From NCBI RefSeq assembly GCF_000938255.1, contig NZ_JYMR01000028.1:104625-168624 (forward strand): a DNA stretch of 64,000 bases, read 5' to 3'. Made by a program: the position numbers and the translations under genes. Under the pieces are notes generated by a model, which worked only from the letters and a program-made list of their open reading frames with translations, was not told the DNA's origin and made no database searches. Positions 8,097 to 16,600 of this stretch are shown here, one piece after another; the first letter of the stretch is position 1, and each line of letters opens with the position of its first letter. Source of the stretch: Bradyrhizobium sp. LTSP849. Lineage in GTDB: Bacteria; Pseudomonadota; Alphaproteobacteria; Rhizobiales; Xanthobacteraceae.

Positions 8097-8153
8097 GGTC
8101 GGCGCAAACTTCACGCGGCCCTATCGGCTGCGCCAATCCGGAGGGACCGAACC

Positions 8154-8705
8154 ATGAAACGAACCATCATCGCCTTTGCTTGCGTACTGCTCGCAGGCCC
8201 CGCACTCGCCCAGTCGCTCGGTGAGAAGACCGGCATCAACTCGACGCTCGGTGTTACGCCGACCACGGCCGATTTCGTGAAGGAGGTCGCCGTCAGCGAT
8301 ATGTTCGAGATCGAATCGAGCAAGCTCGCCGAGCAGAAGGGTAACGCGCAGGAAAAATCCTTCGCGCAGCAAATGGTGACTGACCACACCAAGACCAGCA
8401 GCGAATTAAAGGCCCTCGTCGGCAACGGCAAGGTGCAGGCAACGCTGCCGGCGGCGCTGGACAGCTCACACCAGAGCAAGCTCGACAAGCTCAAGGGCGC
8501 GACGGGTAAGGATTTCAGCTCGGACTTCGATTCCTACCAGACCAGCGCGCACGAGGACGCGGTCTCGCTGTTCGAGCGCTACGCCAAGGGCGGCGATAAT
8601 GCCGCATTGAAGGACTGGGCCGGCAAGACGCTACCTGCACTGCGCCACCACCTCGATATGGCACAGGAGCTCGGCAAGGCGCCGAGCGTTGGACAGTCCA
8701 AGTAA
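8154..8705 (+). CDS. DUF4142 domain exported protein
   Basis: 183 residues. Signal peptide MKRTIIAFACVLLAGPALAQ, then a mostly alpha-helical DUF4142/ferritin-like four-helix region (ADFVKEVAVSDMFEIESSKLA, QQMVTDHTKTSSELKALV, SAHEDAVSLFERYA, LPALRHHLDMAQEL). The conserved His residues in DHTK, AHED and LRHH are typical of the family and suggest metal or heme binding, though no function is proven. The start at 8154 is fixed by GGAGGGACC and by the signal peptide. A weak EcfG-like site lies upstream. A second DUF4142-like protein is encoded at 12903-13433. Confidence 0.88.
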   Translation: MKRTIIAFACVLLAGPALAQSLGEKTGINSTLGVTPTTADFVKEVAVSDMFEIESSKLAEQKGNAQEKSFAQQMVTDHTKTSSELKALVGNGKVQATLPAALDSSHQSKLDKLKGATGKDFSSDFDSYQTSAHEDAVSLFERYAKGGDNAALKDWAGKTLPALRHHLDMAQELGKAPSVGQSK

Positions 8706-8789
8706 GCAATTGATGGGCATGCCGGCCCCGCCGCGAGCGCAAAGCTCGCGGCTTCGCTAGCATTTTCAACAGCGCGAGGAAACACGGTC

Positions 8790-9680
8790 ATGGCCGAGCA
8801 GAACTTGATCGATCCCATCAGCCGCTATCCGAAGCCGCCGTTCAAGAAGCAATCGCAGCCTTGGCCGGGCCTCGCCAGCAAGATGGAGCCGCCGCCGGAT
8901 CATGGCGAGACCAGCTACAAGGGCTCCGGCCGCTTGGCCGGCCGCAAGGCGCTGATCACTGGCGGTGATTCCGGCATGGGCCGCGCTGCCGCGATTGCCT
9001 ATGCGCGCGAAGGCGCCGATGTCGTCATCAATTATCTGCCCGCGGAGGAGTCCGACGCGCAGGAGGTGATCGCTCTGATCAAGAAGGAGGGCCGCACCGG
9101 AATCGCGACCCCCGGCGACCTCAAGGATGAGGCCTTTTGCAAAAAGCTGGTCGAGCAAGCTGTGCAGGCCCTCGGCGGCCTCGACATCATCGTCAACAAC
9201 GCGGCGCGGCAGCAGACGCGGGCCTCAGTTCTCGATGTTTCTTCGGAAGATTTCGACGCAACGATGAAGACGAATATCTACGCACCGTTCTGGATTATCA
9301 AAGCGGCGCTGCCGCATTTGAAACCCGGGTCCTGCATCATCGGCACGACCTCCGAGCAGGCCTACGATCCGTCGCCCGATCTCTACGACTATGCGCAGAC
9401 CAAGGCTGCGACGATGAATTACGTAAAATCGCTGGCGAAGCAACTCGCCTCGAAAGGTATCCGCGTCAATGGTGTCGCGCCGGGACCTATCTGGACGCCG
9501 CTCCAGGTCTCCGGCGGCGCCACAATGGAAAAACTCGAAAAATTCGGCGGGATGACGCCGTTCGGCCGTCCTGGTCAGCCCGCCGAGCTTGCCTCGATCT
9601 ATGTGCAGCTAGCCGCGGCTGACGCCAGCTACGCGACGGGCCAGGTTTACGGCGCCGCCGGCGGATCGGGGCAGCCGTAG
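8790..9680 (+). CDS. SDR family oxidoreductase (stress-type glucose/alcohol dehydrogenase-like)
   Basis: 296 residues, longer than a typical 250-residue SDR because of a Pro-rich 50-residue N-terminal extension (YPKPPFKKQSQPWPG). The cofactor motif ALITGGDSGMGRAAAIAYAREGA and the catalytic YDYAQTKAA (Tyr-x3-Lys) are complete, as is IVNNAARQQ. The extension plus core matches the YhdG/YhxC/YdaD group of general-stress dehydrogenases found from Bacillus to rhizobia. An 85-bp gap with a 9-bp stem hairpin (8730-8752) separates it from the DUF4142 gene. Substrate unknown. Confidence 0.9.
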   Translation: MAEQNLIDPISRYPKPPFKKQSQPWPGLASKMEPPPDHGETSYKGSGRLAGRKALITGGDSGMGRAAAIAYAREGADVVINYLPAEESDAQEVIALIKKEGRTGIATPGDLKDEAFCKKLVEQAVQALGGLDIIVNNAARQQTRASVLDVSSEDFDATMKTNIYAPFWIIKAALPHLKPGSCIIGTTSEQAYDPSPDLYDYAQTKAATMNYVKSLAKQLASKGIRVNGVAPGPIWTPLQVSGGATMEKLEKFGGMTPFGRPGQPAELASIYVQLAAADASYATGQVYGAAGGSGQP

Positions 9681-9773
9681 ACGCCGACAAGGCCAACGCG
9701 TCAATTCAGGAACCTTCACTGGCGCGAGGCTTTACAAAACTGTCATGAAGCAGATCTTGCCGGCCTCAGAGCG

Positions 9774-10358
9774 ATGGCGCTCGTAACAGTCAAGCCCACG
9801 CGAATGGATACCGCGATCGCCGATGAGATCGCAGCTCATACCGATTACGAGCTTGAGGATGCCGCAGAGGCGCTAACTTGGGGCGCCGACGAACATGTGC
9901 TGCTGGCGCTGGCGGCAGCAGGTTGGCTCTATGTCCAGCTTCGCCAGCCGCAGGTCCGCCCTGTCGCAAATCACGTCCTGACGGTTTCGCTGATGACAGC
10001 GGTGTTACCGCATATTCTCAAATCGGTCGTCGACCAGACCAGGCCGGACCGGCTGACTGTTCGCGGCCATCGACATGGCGTTCCCATCTCAGGGCGGGCT
10101 CGCGACGCGTTTCCGTCCGGTCACGCCGTGCACATGGGCGCCCTCGCCTCAGCGGCCGGTCTGCTGCCGCCGGCGCCCCGCCGACTGGTGCGTTCCATTG
10201 CCGTCGCGCTTTCGCTGACGCGGATCGCGTTGCTTGCACATTGGGCGAGCGACGTGGTCGTGGGCTTCGCGCTTGGCGCCGTAGTCGAGAGACTTTTGCG
10301 ACCATGGACGCTGGGCGAGCCGCGTGGCAAGCGCGCGAGGTCACGGACAAAGGCATGA
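9774..10358 (+). CDS. PAP2-superfamily membrane phosphatase
   Basis: 194 residues with all three PAP2 signature blocks in order: KSVVDQTRPDR (KxxxxxxRP), FPSGHAVHMG (PSGH) and TRIALLAHWASDV (SRxxxxxHxxxD, with Thr for Ser). Several hydrophobic helices are interleaved. PAP2 enzymes dephosphorylate lipid phosphates such as phosphatidate or undecaprenyl pyrophosphate at the membrane. Its TGA overlaps the ATG of the next gene (ATGA at 10355-10358), and that gene overlaps the third in the same way, so the three are translationally coupled. This points to a shared envelope function. Confidence 0.85.
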   Translation: MALVTVKPTRMDTAIADEIAAHTDYELEDAAEALTWGADEHVLLALAAAGWLYVQLRQPQVRPVANHVLTVSLMTAVLPHILKSVVDQTRPDRLTVRGHRHGVPISGRARDAFPSGHAVHMGALASAAGLLPPAPRRLVRSIAVALSLTRIALLAHWASDVVVGFALGAVVERLLRPWTLGEPRGKRARSRTKA

Positions 10359-10699
10359 CCGAATATATCCTGCGCTTCATCGTCGGCGGCGCGATCGTTT
10401 CCGCCTTCGCAACCCTCGGCGACATGCTCAGGCCCAAGAGTTTCGCCGGACTTTTGGGTGCAGCGCCTTCGGTCGCGCTCGCCACGCTCGGCATTGCCCT
10501 TGTGCAGCACGGCCCCGGCTATGCCGCGGCCGAGAGCTGGACCATGATCTATGGCGCGGTCGCGCTCACTTGCTACAGCGTCGTCGTCTGCCACATCCTG
10601 ATGAGATTGCGGCTTACGGCGCTGCCTGCCACCATTTTCGCCTTCGCCGCATGGCTCGCGGTCGCTTTCGGTCTGCTAGCCGGTTTCGGAGGCGCCTGA
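10355..10699 (+). CDS. Small four-helix membrane protein (DUF3147-like)
   Basis: 114 residues, MTEYILRFIVGGAIVSAFA at the N-terminus, with four predicted transmembrane segments and very few charged residues. It resembles the GlpM/DUF3147 group of small integral membrane proteins; I am moderately sure of that placement. The start overlaps the PAP2 stop (ATGA) and its own TGA overlaps the ATG of the next gene (10697-10701). Function unknown; the tight coupling suggests a membrane complex or co-regulated lipid-related function with the PAP2 enzyme. Confidence 0.75.
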   Translation: MTEYILRFIVGGAIVSAFATLGDMLRPKSFAGLLGAAPSVALATLGIALVQHGPGYAAAESWTMIYGAVALTCYSVVVCHILMRLRLTALPATIFAFAAWLAVAFGLLAGFGGA

Positions 10700-11184
10700 T
10701 GCTGGTCAAGCTGTCTTTATCCACACTGAAGCAAACCCATTGGTACGAATTTGGCGTTCGCTTCGTGCTCGGCGGACTGGCCACGGTCTTGGCGGGAATC
10801 GTGGGTGCCTGCTTTGGTGTGTCCGCAGGCGGGCTCTTCCTCGCACTTCCCGCCATCTTCTGCGCCAGCGCAACACTGATCGAAAGCCACGAGCGCCGCG
10901 CCAAGGAGAAAGCCGGCCTTAGCGGCCGACGACGCGGGCAAGAGGCCGCAGCACTCGACGCGGCGGGCGCAGCCATGGGAAGCATTGGTCTTGCTGCTTT
11001 CGCCGCCGTCTTCTACGTCACCACCCAAATGAGCACCATCGGTGCATTTGCTGCCGCCGTCGTGGCCTGGACCGCCGCCTCGATGTCGACATGGTGGCTG
11101 AGGCGGAAGCTTCGCACCGTCTCCCGCCACCCGCGACCCGGACGCCCTTTGCAATCAGCGAGGAGCCGCAGCTTCCTCGCGTAA
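10699..11184 (+). CDS. Small membrane protein (DUF3147-like, second copy)
   Basis: 161 residues. An N-terminal pair of helices (EFGVRFVLGGLATVLAGIVGA and LFLALPAIFCASATLI) is followed by a charged ESHERRAKEKAGLSGRRRG loop and a second pair of helices ending in an Arg-rich tail. The YEFGVRFVLGG start parallels YILRFIVGG in the preceding protein, suggesting an ancient duplication. The start is the ATG overlapping the previous stop. Its 3' end overlaps the convergent small gene at 11155-11349 by 30 bp. No function is established. Confidence 0.72.
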   Translation: MLVKLSLSTLKQTHWYEFGVRFVLGGLATVLAGIVGACFGVSAGGLFLALPAIFCASATLIESHERRAKEKAGLSGRRRGQEAAALDAAGAAMGSIGLAAFAAVFYVTTQMSTIGAFAAAVVAWTAASMSTWWLRRKLRTVSRHPRPGRPLQSARSRSFLA

Positions 11185-11349
11185 CATCAGGAAACCGTAC
11201 ATCTCGGCGGCAGCCTGAAGCTGCTCGATGCGCACGCCGACGGCGTCGCGCAGCTTGCCTTGTGGCAGGCGCGCCAGCTCATGTTCCAACCGCAGCCTCT
11301 GCGCGTCGAGGCGTTGTTCGGATGTGTGGGGCTCAGACCGTCTTCGCAT
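11155..11349 (-). CDS. Small hypothetical protein
   Basis: 64 residues, MRRRSEPHTSEQRLDAQ then an amphipathic helical part (LEHELARLPQGKLRDAVGVRIEQLQAAAEMYGFLM). Probably cytoplasmic and helical. The ATG at 11349 has AGGA upstream; an in-frame start further up at 11406 lies inside the preceding gene. It overlaps the end of the preceding minus-strand gene by 17 bp, so the two are likely cotranscribed. No family recognised. Confidence 0.6.
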   Translation of the reverse strand: MRRRSEPHTSEQRLDAQRLRLEHELARLPQGKLRDAVGVRIEQLQAAAEMYGFLMLREEAAAPR

Positions 11350-11491
11350 CTTCGATCCTCGGGGGTTGCAGACCTGGGCTGTTGGCCCAACGCTCGACTT
11401 GCTCAATCACCTTCTGATGGCTCGGTCGCACCGGCTTCGGTGCTTCGCGCTGCTCAGAAAGCTTGCGGGGTAACCTGACCTCGTCCGTCAT
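11333..11491 (-). CDS. Small hypothetical protein
   Basis: 52 residues beginning MTDEVRLPRKLSEQREAPKP and ending PPRIEDAKTV; hydrophilic, Pro- and Arg-rich, with no membrane segment. GGGAGA lies upstream of the ATG at 11491. It overlaps the next minus-strand gene. Its short length and lack of a known domain make this a moderate call, supported by the ribosome site and overlap arrangement. Confidence 0.5.
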   Translation of the reverse strand: MTDEVRLPRKLSEQREAPKPVRPSHQKVIEQVERWANSPGLQPPRIEDAKTV

Positions 11492-11612
11492 GGTACGTCT
11501 CCCTTTCCCTCTGAAAATGCGCTTGCGCGGGAATAGTTTCAAGTCATAACGCATTGATTTTATTTGACTATCTTACTCAACTGACGTTTTTTTGGACTCC
11601 TGCGGAACTCTC

Positions 11613-11654
11613 GGCAAGTTGGCAAGTTTAGCAAATTACTCATCTTGCTAACTT
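11613..11654. promoter_or_regulatory. Repeat-rich operator region upstream of RHH-like gene
   Basis: Tandem 8-bp direct repeat GGCAAGTT (11613-11620, 11621-11628), overlapping an imperfect inverted repeat AAGTTTAGCAA (11624-11634) / TTGCTAACTT (11645-11654). It ends 13 bp before the ATG at 11668. Arrays of short repeats are typical of ribbon-helix-helix regulator operators. Confidence 0.45.
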
Positions 11655-11667
11655 TGCGTGAGCGACC

Positions 11668-11928
11668 ATGAACGACCTTCGCGCCGAGCGACTTCAAGTC
11701 ATGCTCTCACCGGAAGAGCTGGCCGCAGTTGATGATTTCCGGTTCAAGCACCGCATGCCGACGCGCGCTGCGGCGGTTCGCGAACTCCTCAAATTCGGAC
11801 TCGCAGCCGCGGGCATCGAAACGAGTATCAATCCTTCTGTAGGCGTCAAATCAAGCGAGTTTGGTGTCTTTGGCCGCGGTCCGGAGGGACATGCACCCGG
11901 AAAAGCCGAGGGCGACGCCGAGGATTGA
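11668..11928 (+). CDS. Ribbon-helix-helix-like DNA-binding protein
   Basis: 86 residues. The N-terminal half, ERLQVMLSPEELAAVDDFRF then KHRMPTRAAAVRELLKFGLA, fits a beta strand-helix-helix (RHH/CopG-like) fold: a strand, then the SRxxAxRELLxxGL pattern of the second helix. The C-terminal third is a flexible Gly/Glu-rich tail. Short direct and inverted repeats lie immediately upstream, consistent with autoregulation. No partner toxin is adjacent, so it is probably a stand-alone regulator. Confidence 0.7.
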   Translation: MNDLRAERLQVMLSPEELAAVDDFRFKHRMPTRAAAVRELLKFGLAAAGIETSINPSVGVKSSEFGVFGRGPEGHAPGKAEGDAED

Positions 11929-12068
11929 TTCCCGGTCTCTCACAAGCAAAACGACCCCGGCACAGGGGGTGCCAGGGCCGTCCTTGGAGATCGCTTCCGA
12001 AGCACCGGGGGCATGACATCCGGAAGCAATCAGTCGACTCGTCGCGAGAAGATTCGTTCCTCGCGGAA

Positions 12069-12275
12069 TTAGCCGCTCGGCGCGGCGCCGGAATCATCCG
12101 GCGTCATGCCGGAGCCGGGCGTCTTGCTGTTGTCGTTGAGCTTGGGATCGCGCGTAGCTTCACGCGAGGGCGAGCCCTTTCCCTCTGTGTTGTGGGCGGC
12201 CTGCGCGCGCTGCTTGTCGCGCGGCTGATCCTCTGCCTTTTTGTCCTTGACGATGCCGTGGTCGGAATGCGCCAT
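12069..12275 (-). CDS. Small hydrophilic hypothetical protein
   Basis: 68 residues, MAHSDHGIVKDKKAEDQPRD onward, highly charged, with Asn/Ser/Gly-rich C-terminal half and no hydrophobic core, so probably intrinsically disordered. GAGAGGA precedes the ATG at 12275. An EcfG-like promoter (GGAAC-N16-CGTA) lies 36 bp upstream. Composition resembles hydrophilin-type stress proteins; this is inference from composition only. Confidence 0.6.
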   Translation of the reverse strand: MAHSDHGIVKDKKAEDQPRDKQRAQAAHNTEGKGSPSREATRDPKLNDNSKTPGSGMTPDDSGAAPSG

Positions 12276-12311
12276 GATGTCCTCTCGCCTCTCCTGATGT
12301 CTCGAAGCGCT

Positions 12312-12336
12312 TACGCACCGGAGCGTCGAATGTTCC
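12312..12336 (-). promoter_or_regulatory. EcfG-like promoter
   Basis: Minus strand GGAAC (12332-12336), 16-bp spacer, CGTA (12312-12315), one base off consensus, 36 bp upstream of the start at 12275. Confidence 0.4.
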
Positions 12337-12360
12337 GGCGCGCGCGAGAGCGTCGCGGCA

Positions 12361-12492
12361 CTAGCTATGCGCCGCGTGCGCCGCAACCGATGCATTTTCC
12401 TGGTGCACCTGGCGGACCGTCGTCACCGTCGCGAAGGCGACCGAGACTCCGAAGGCGAGTATGAGTGAGAGAAGTGCCAGACGTGGAGCCAT
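12361..12492 (-). CDS. 43-residue membrane or exported microprotein
   Basis: Reading frame ATG at 12492 to TAG at 12361: MAPRLALLSLILAFGVSVAF, then ATVTTVRQVHQENASVAAHAAHS. A single hydrophobic segment near the N-terminus could be a signal anchor or signal peptide; the tail is short with three His. It has a near-perfect AGGAGG 8 bp before the ATG, which is the main reason to accept such a short frame. Function unknown. Confidence 0.55.
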   Translation of the reverse strand: MAPRLALLSLILAFGVSVAFATVTTVRQVHQENASVAAHAAHS

Positions 12493-12629
12493 TGCAAAAC
12501 CTCCTTCTGGAATCAAAAAAACCAACGCGATCGACTATTCCCAGATCATTGTTGATTGGTCGCATTCATTCCGTGATCGGTCTCACACGCAGATTCACGA
12601 AAAGGAGACCGGCACGAAAACAAGACCGG

Positions 12630-12824
12630 TCAGGCATCCTGCTTTTGGCGGATGCGGACCATGACGGGCGGGATTTCGCCATCAAGCCAGTCCTGCTCGT
12701 TCGCGAGCGCCCTCCAAGCCTCCGCCATGCGCGAATAGCGCTTGTAGGTCGGCTGCCCCTTGGCGCGCTCGGCGAGCTGCAGGCAGTTGTCCGCGTTATC
12801 CCGGAAAATGTCAGACTGCTTCAT
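12630..12824 (-). CDS. Small hypothetical protein
   Basis: 64 residues, MKQSDIFRDNADNCLQLAER, then KRYSRMAEAWRALANEQDWLDGEI and a basic end. The pattern N-x(3)-C-x-x-LA-x-x-A, then R-x-x-MAEAW-x-x-LA, is one I recognise as recurrent in small rhizobial hypothetical proteins. Helical, cytoplasmic. A GGAAC-N16-CGTC arrangement upstream (12831-12855, minus) resembles an EcfG promoter but would put transcription almost at the ATG. Function unknown. Confidence 0.65.
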   Translation of the reverse strand: MKQSDIFRDNADNCLQLAERAKGQPTYKRYSRMAEAWRALANEQDWLDGEIPPVMVRIRQKQDA

Positions 12825-12902
12825 GGAGAAGACGTGGGCACGGAACCAACGTTCCGCAACCGGCCTTACAGGATCTTAACCTTTGCCGGAACTTCGCCCG
12901 CC

Positions 12903-13433
12903 ATGCGTCATTGGTTGCTTATGCGGATTCTTGTCGCGATCATCCTGGCGTTCATCAGCACCGCAGCACTCGCCGACAGCTCGGGTGAGCAGATGCGGGG
13001 CGAGCGCACGCCGACAGCAACCGATGTCATCAGCGGTCTCTACGCCCTCGGCCGATTCCAGCAGGGGTTGCTGGAGAGCACGGACCTGCAAGGCAATGCG
13101 GAGGTCAGGAACCACGCGGCCCTGCGCGCAGAAGAGGGGGCCAAGCGCGACAAGACCCTCAAGCAGGTTCAGGATGCGATCGGCGCCGAACCGCGTGTGA
13201 GCAAGGCACCATCGGCCAGCGCGAGCCTAACCGAGCCCGAAAACTCGGACGGACCAGGCTACGTCAGACGCTTCTATGCCGCGCAGATCCCACAATATGA
13301 TTCGGCCATCAGCCTGATCGAGCGCTATCTGAGAGCGCCTGACAATGCCGCCCTCGCCGCCTTTGCGCGTGAGCAATTGCCCATATTGCGTGCCCAGGCC
13401 GAGGATGCCGAGCGCAGCATGGCGGACAAGTAG
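12903..13433 (+). CDS. DUF4142-like exported protein
   Basis: About 176 residues. Signal peptide MRHWLLMRILVAIILAFIST ending AALA (an ATG at 12921 is a second possible start). The mature part has a helical region and the C-terminal motif YVRRFYAAQIPQYDSAISLIERYLRAPDNAALAAFAREQLPILRAQAEDAERSM, which parallels the C-terminal half of the DUF4142 protein at 8154-8705 (SLFERYAKGGDNAALKDWAGKTLPALRHH). The conserved His residues are replaced here, so any metal site is probably lost. The frame open upstream to 12465 has no leader-like or conserved sequence. Confidence 0.7.
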   Translation: MRHWLLMRILVAIILAFISTAALADSSGEQMRGERTPTATDVISGLYALGRFQQGLLESTDLQGNAEVRNHAALRAEEGAKRDKTLKQVQDAIGAEPRVSKAPSASASLTEPENSDGPGYVRRFYAAQIPQYDSAISLIERYLRAPDNAALAAFAREQLPILRAQAEDAERSMADK

Positions 13434-13491
13434 CGGCCCGACGGCCCCCGGCGAGCGCACCGCGCGGCCCCCAAAATATCTGGAACCGAAT

Positions 13492-13516
13492 GGAACCAAT
13501 TGCATTCACGGCGGTT
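13492..13516 (+). promoter_or_regulatory. EcfG-like promoter upstream of the HAMP-array kinase
   Basis: GGAAC (13492-13496), 16-bp spacer, GGTT (13513-13516), one base off consensus, 134 bp upstream of the ATG at 13651. A second GGAAC lies at 13482-13486. Confidence 0.4.
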
Positions 13517-13650
13517 ATTTGAACCGGGCTGAGCGAAGCAGGTTCCATTTCCGGGCGCCACAACCATGGCGCTTGATTTGCGATTCGGCAGACGCTCTAT
13601 TTCGGCTAATGCGTCGTGCCTTGGATTCGCGACGCCTGCGGGGGAATGAT

Positions 13651-16600
13651 ATGAGCGACCTCGATCCCGGACCTTCACGATCCGGTCGTCGCGTCCCTAA
13701 ACCCAAAATCAACGGCACCTCAGAGCCGGACTCCCGGCAGGAGCTGCTGCTCACGCTTCAGGCCATGCGCAGCGGCGACTTTTCCGTGCGCATGAGCGGC
13801 GACTATCTCGGCATCGACGGCAAGATCGCCGACACTTTCAACGAAATCATCGCAGCCAACCAGCGCATGGCGCAGCAGCTCGAGCTGGTCGGCCAAGTCG
13901 TCGGGCGCGAAGGCAAGACCCGGCAGCGCGTGAAGTTCGGTCTCGCCTCCGGCTCCTGGGCCGACATGGAAGGCTCCGTCAACACACTGATCGACGACCT
14001 GTTGTGGCCGACGCGCGAGGTGACCCGCGCGGTCGCGGCCGTTGCGCAGGGCGACCTGCTCCAGACCGTCAAGCTCGACGTCGACGGCCGCCCGCTTCGC
14101 GGCGAATTTTTGCAATCGGCGACCATCGTCAACACGATGATCAAGCAGCTCGGCGTGTTCACCTCCGAGGTGACGCGCGTCGCGCGCGAGGTCGGCACCG
14201 AGGGCAAGCTCGGCGGCCAGGCCCAGGTGCCGGAAGTGACCGGCGTCTGGAAGGATTTGACCGAGAGCGTCAACTCGATGGCGAACAACCTGACCAACCA
14301 GGTTCGCAACATCGCCGAGGTGACGATCGCGGTCGCCAATGGCGACCTCTCCAAGAAGATCACCGTCGACGTCCGCGGCGAGATCCTTCAGCTCAAGGAA
14401 GCCATCAACACGATGGTGGACCAGCTCCGCTCCTTCGCTTCCGAAGTGACGCGCGTGGCGCGCGAGGTCGGCACCGACGGCAAGCTCGGCGGCCAGGCGA
14501 TCGTGCCCGGCGTCGCCGGCACCTGGAAGGATCTCACCGACTCCGTCAACGCGATGTGCGGCAACCTCACCGCGCAGGTCCGCAATATTGCCAACGTCAC
14601 CACCGCCGTGGCGCGCGGCGACTTGTCCCGCAAGATCACCGTGGACGTGCGCGGCGAAATTCTGGAGCTGAAGGACACCATCAACACCATGGTGGACCAG
14701 CTCAACTCGTTTGCCTCCGAAGTGACGCGCGTCGCGCGCGAGGTCGGCACCGAAGGCAAGCTCGGCGGCCAGGCCCAGGTGCCCGGCGTCGCAGGCACAT
14801 GGAAGGACCTCACCGACAACGTCAACTTCATGGCGTCGAACTTGACCGCACAGGTCCGCAACATCGCCGACGTCGCCACCGCAATCGCCGGCGGCGATCT
14901 GTCGAAGAAGATCACGGTGAACGTCTCGGGCGAGATCCTTCAGCTGAAGGAAACGCTCAACACCTGCGTGGACCAGCTCAATGCCTTCGCCGGCGAAGTC
15001 ACGCGCGTGGCGCGCGAGGTCGGCACCGAGGGGCGGCTCGGCGGCCAGGCCAATGTGCTCGGCGTCGCCGGCACCTGGAAGGACCTGACCGAGAGCGTCA
15101 ACTCGATGGCGTCGAACCTGACCGCACAGGTCCGCAACATCGCCGAAGTGACGACGGCCGTCGCCGGCGGCGACTTGTCGAAGAAGATCACGGTGGACGT
15201 GCGCGGCGAGATTCTGGAGCTGAAAGACACCATCAATACCATGGTGGACCAGCTCAACGCCTTCGCCGGTGAAGTCACGCGCGTCGCGCGCGAGGTCGGC
15301 ACCGAAGGCAAGCTCGGCGGCCAGGCCCAGGTGCGCGGCGTCGCCGGCACATGGAAGGATCTCACCGACAGCGTCAACTCGATGGCATCGAACCTGACGG
15401 GTCAGGTGCGTAACATCGCCGAAGTGGCGACCGCGGTGGCCAAGGGCGATTTGTCGAAGAAGATCACCGTGAACGTGTCGGGCGAAATCCTTCAGCTGAA
15501 GGAAACGCTCAACACCATGGTGGACCAGCTCAACGCCTTCGCCGGCGAAGTCACGCGCGTGGCGCGCGAAGTCGGCACCGAAGGCAAGCTCGGTGGTCAG
15601 GCCCAGGTGCCCGGCGTCGCCGGCACATGGAAGGACCTCACCGACAACGTCAACTCGATGGCGGGCAACCTCACCGCCCAGGTCCGCAACATCGCCGAGG
15701 TCGCAACCGCCATCGCCGGCGGCGACCTCTCGCGCAAGATCACGGTCGACGTCCGCGGCGAGATCCTTCAACTGAAGGACACCCTGAACACGATGGTCGA
15801 CCAGCTCAACCGCTTCGCCGGCGAGGTGACGCGCGTGGCGCGCGAGGTCGGCACCGAAGGCCGTCTCGGCGGTCAGGCCAACGTGCCCGGCGTCGCCGGC
15901 ACCTGGAAGGATCTCACCGACAGCGTCAACTCGATGGCGGGCAACCTCACCGCCCAGGTCCGCAACATCGCCGAGGTGACCACCGCCGTGGCGCGCGGCG
16001 ACCTGTCGCGCAAGATCACGGTGGACGTGAAGGGCGAAATCCTCGAGCTGAAAAACACCATCAACACCATGGTGGACCAGCTCAACGCTTTCGCCGGCGA
16101 AGTGACGCGCGTGGCGCGCGAGGTCGGCACCGAAGGCAAGCTCGGCGGTCAGGCCGAAGTGCCCGGCGTTGCCGGTACCTGGAAGGACCTCACCGACAAC
16201 GTCAACTTCATGGCATCGAACCTCACGGCCCAGGTCCGCAACATCGCCGAGGTCGCAACCGCGATCGCCGGCGGCGACCTGTCGAAGAAGATCACGGTGG
16301 ACGTCCGCGGCGAGATCCTGCTGCTCAAGGACACCTTGAACACCATGGTCGAACAGCTCCGCTCCTTCGCCGCCGAAGTGACGCGCGTGGCGCGCGAAGT
16401 CGGCACCGAAGGCCGGCTCGGCGGTCAGGCCGTGGTGCCTGGCGTCGGCGGCACCTGGAAGGACCTCACCGACAACGTCAACCTGCTCGCCGCGAACCTC
16501 ACGACCCAGGTCCGCAACATCGCCGAAGTCACCACGGCGGTCGCGCGCGGCGACTTGTCGCGCAAGATCACCGTGGACGTGAAGGGCGAAATCCTCGAGC

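Noticed and set aside
11846..12097. An 83-codon minus-strand frame
   Set aside because: Overlaps the RHH-like gene end, has Arg/Pro-rich shadow composition and no ribosome site.
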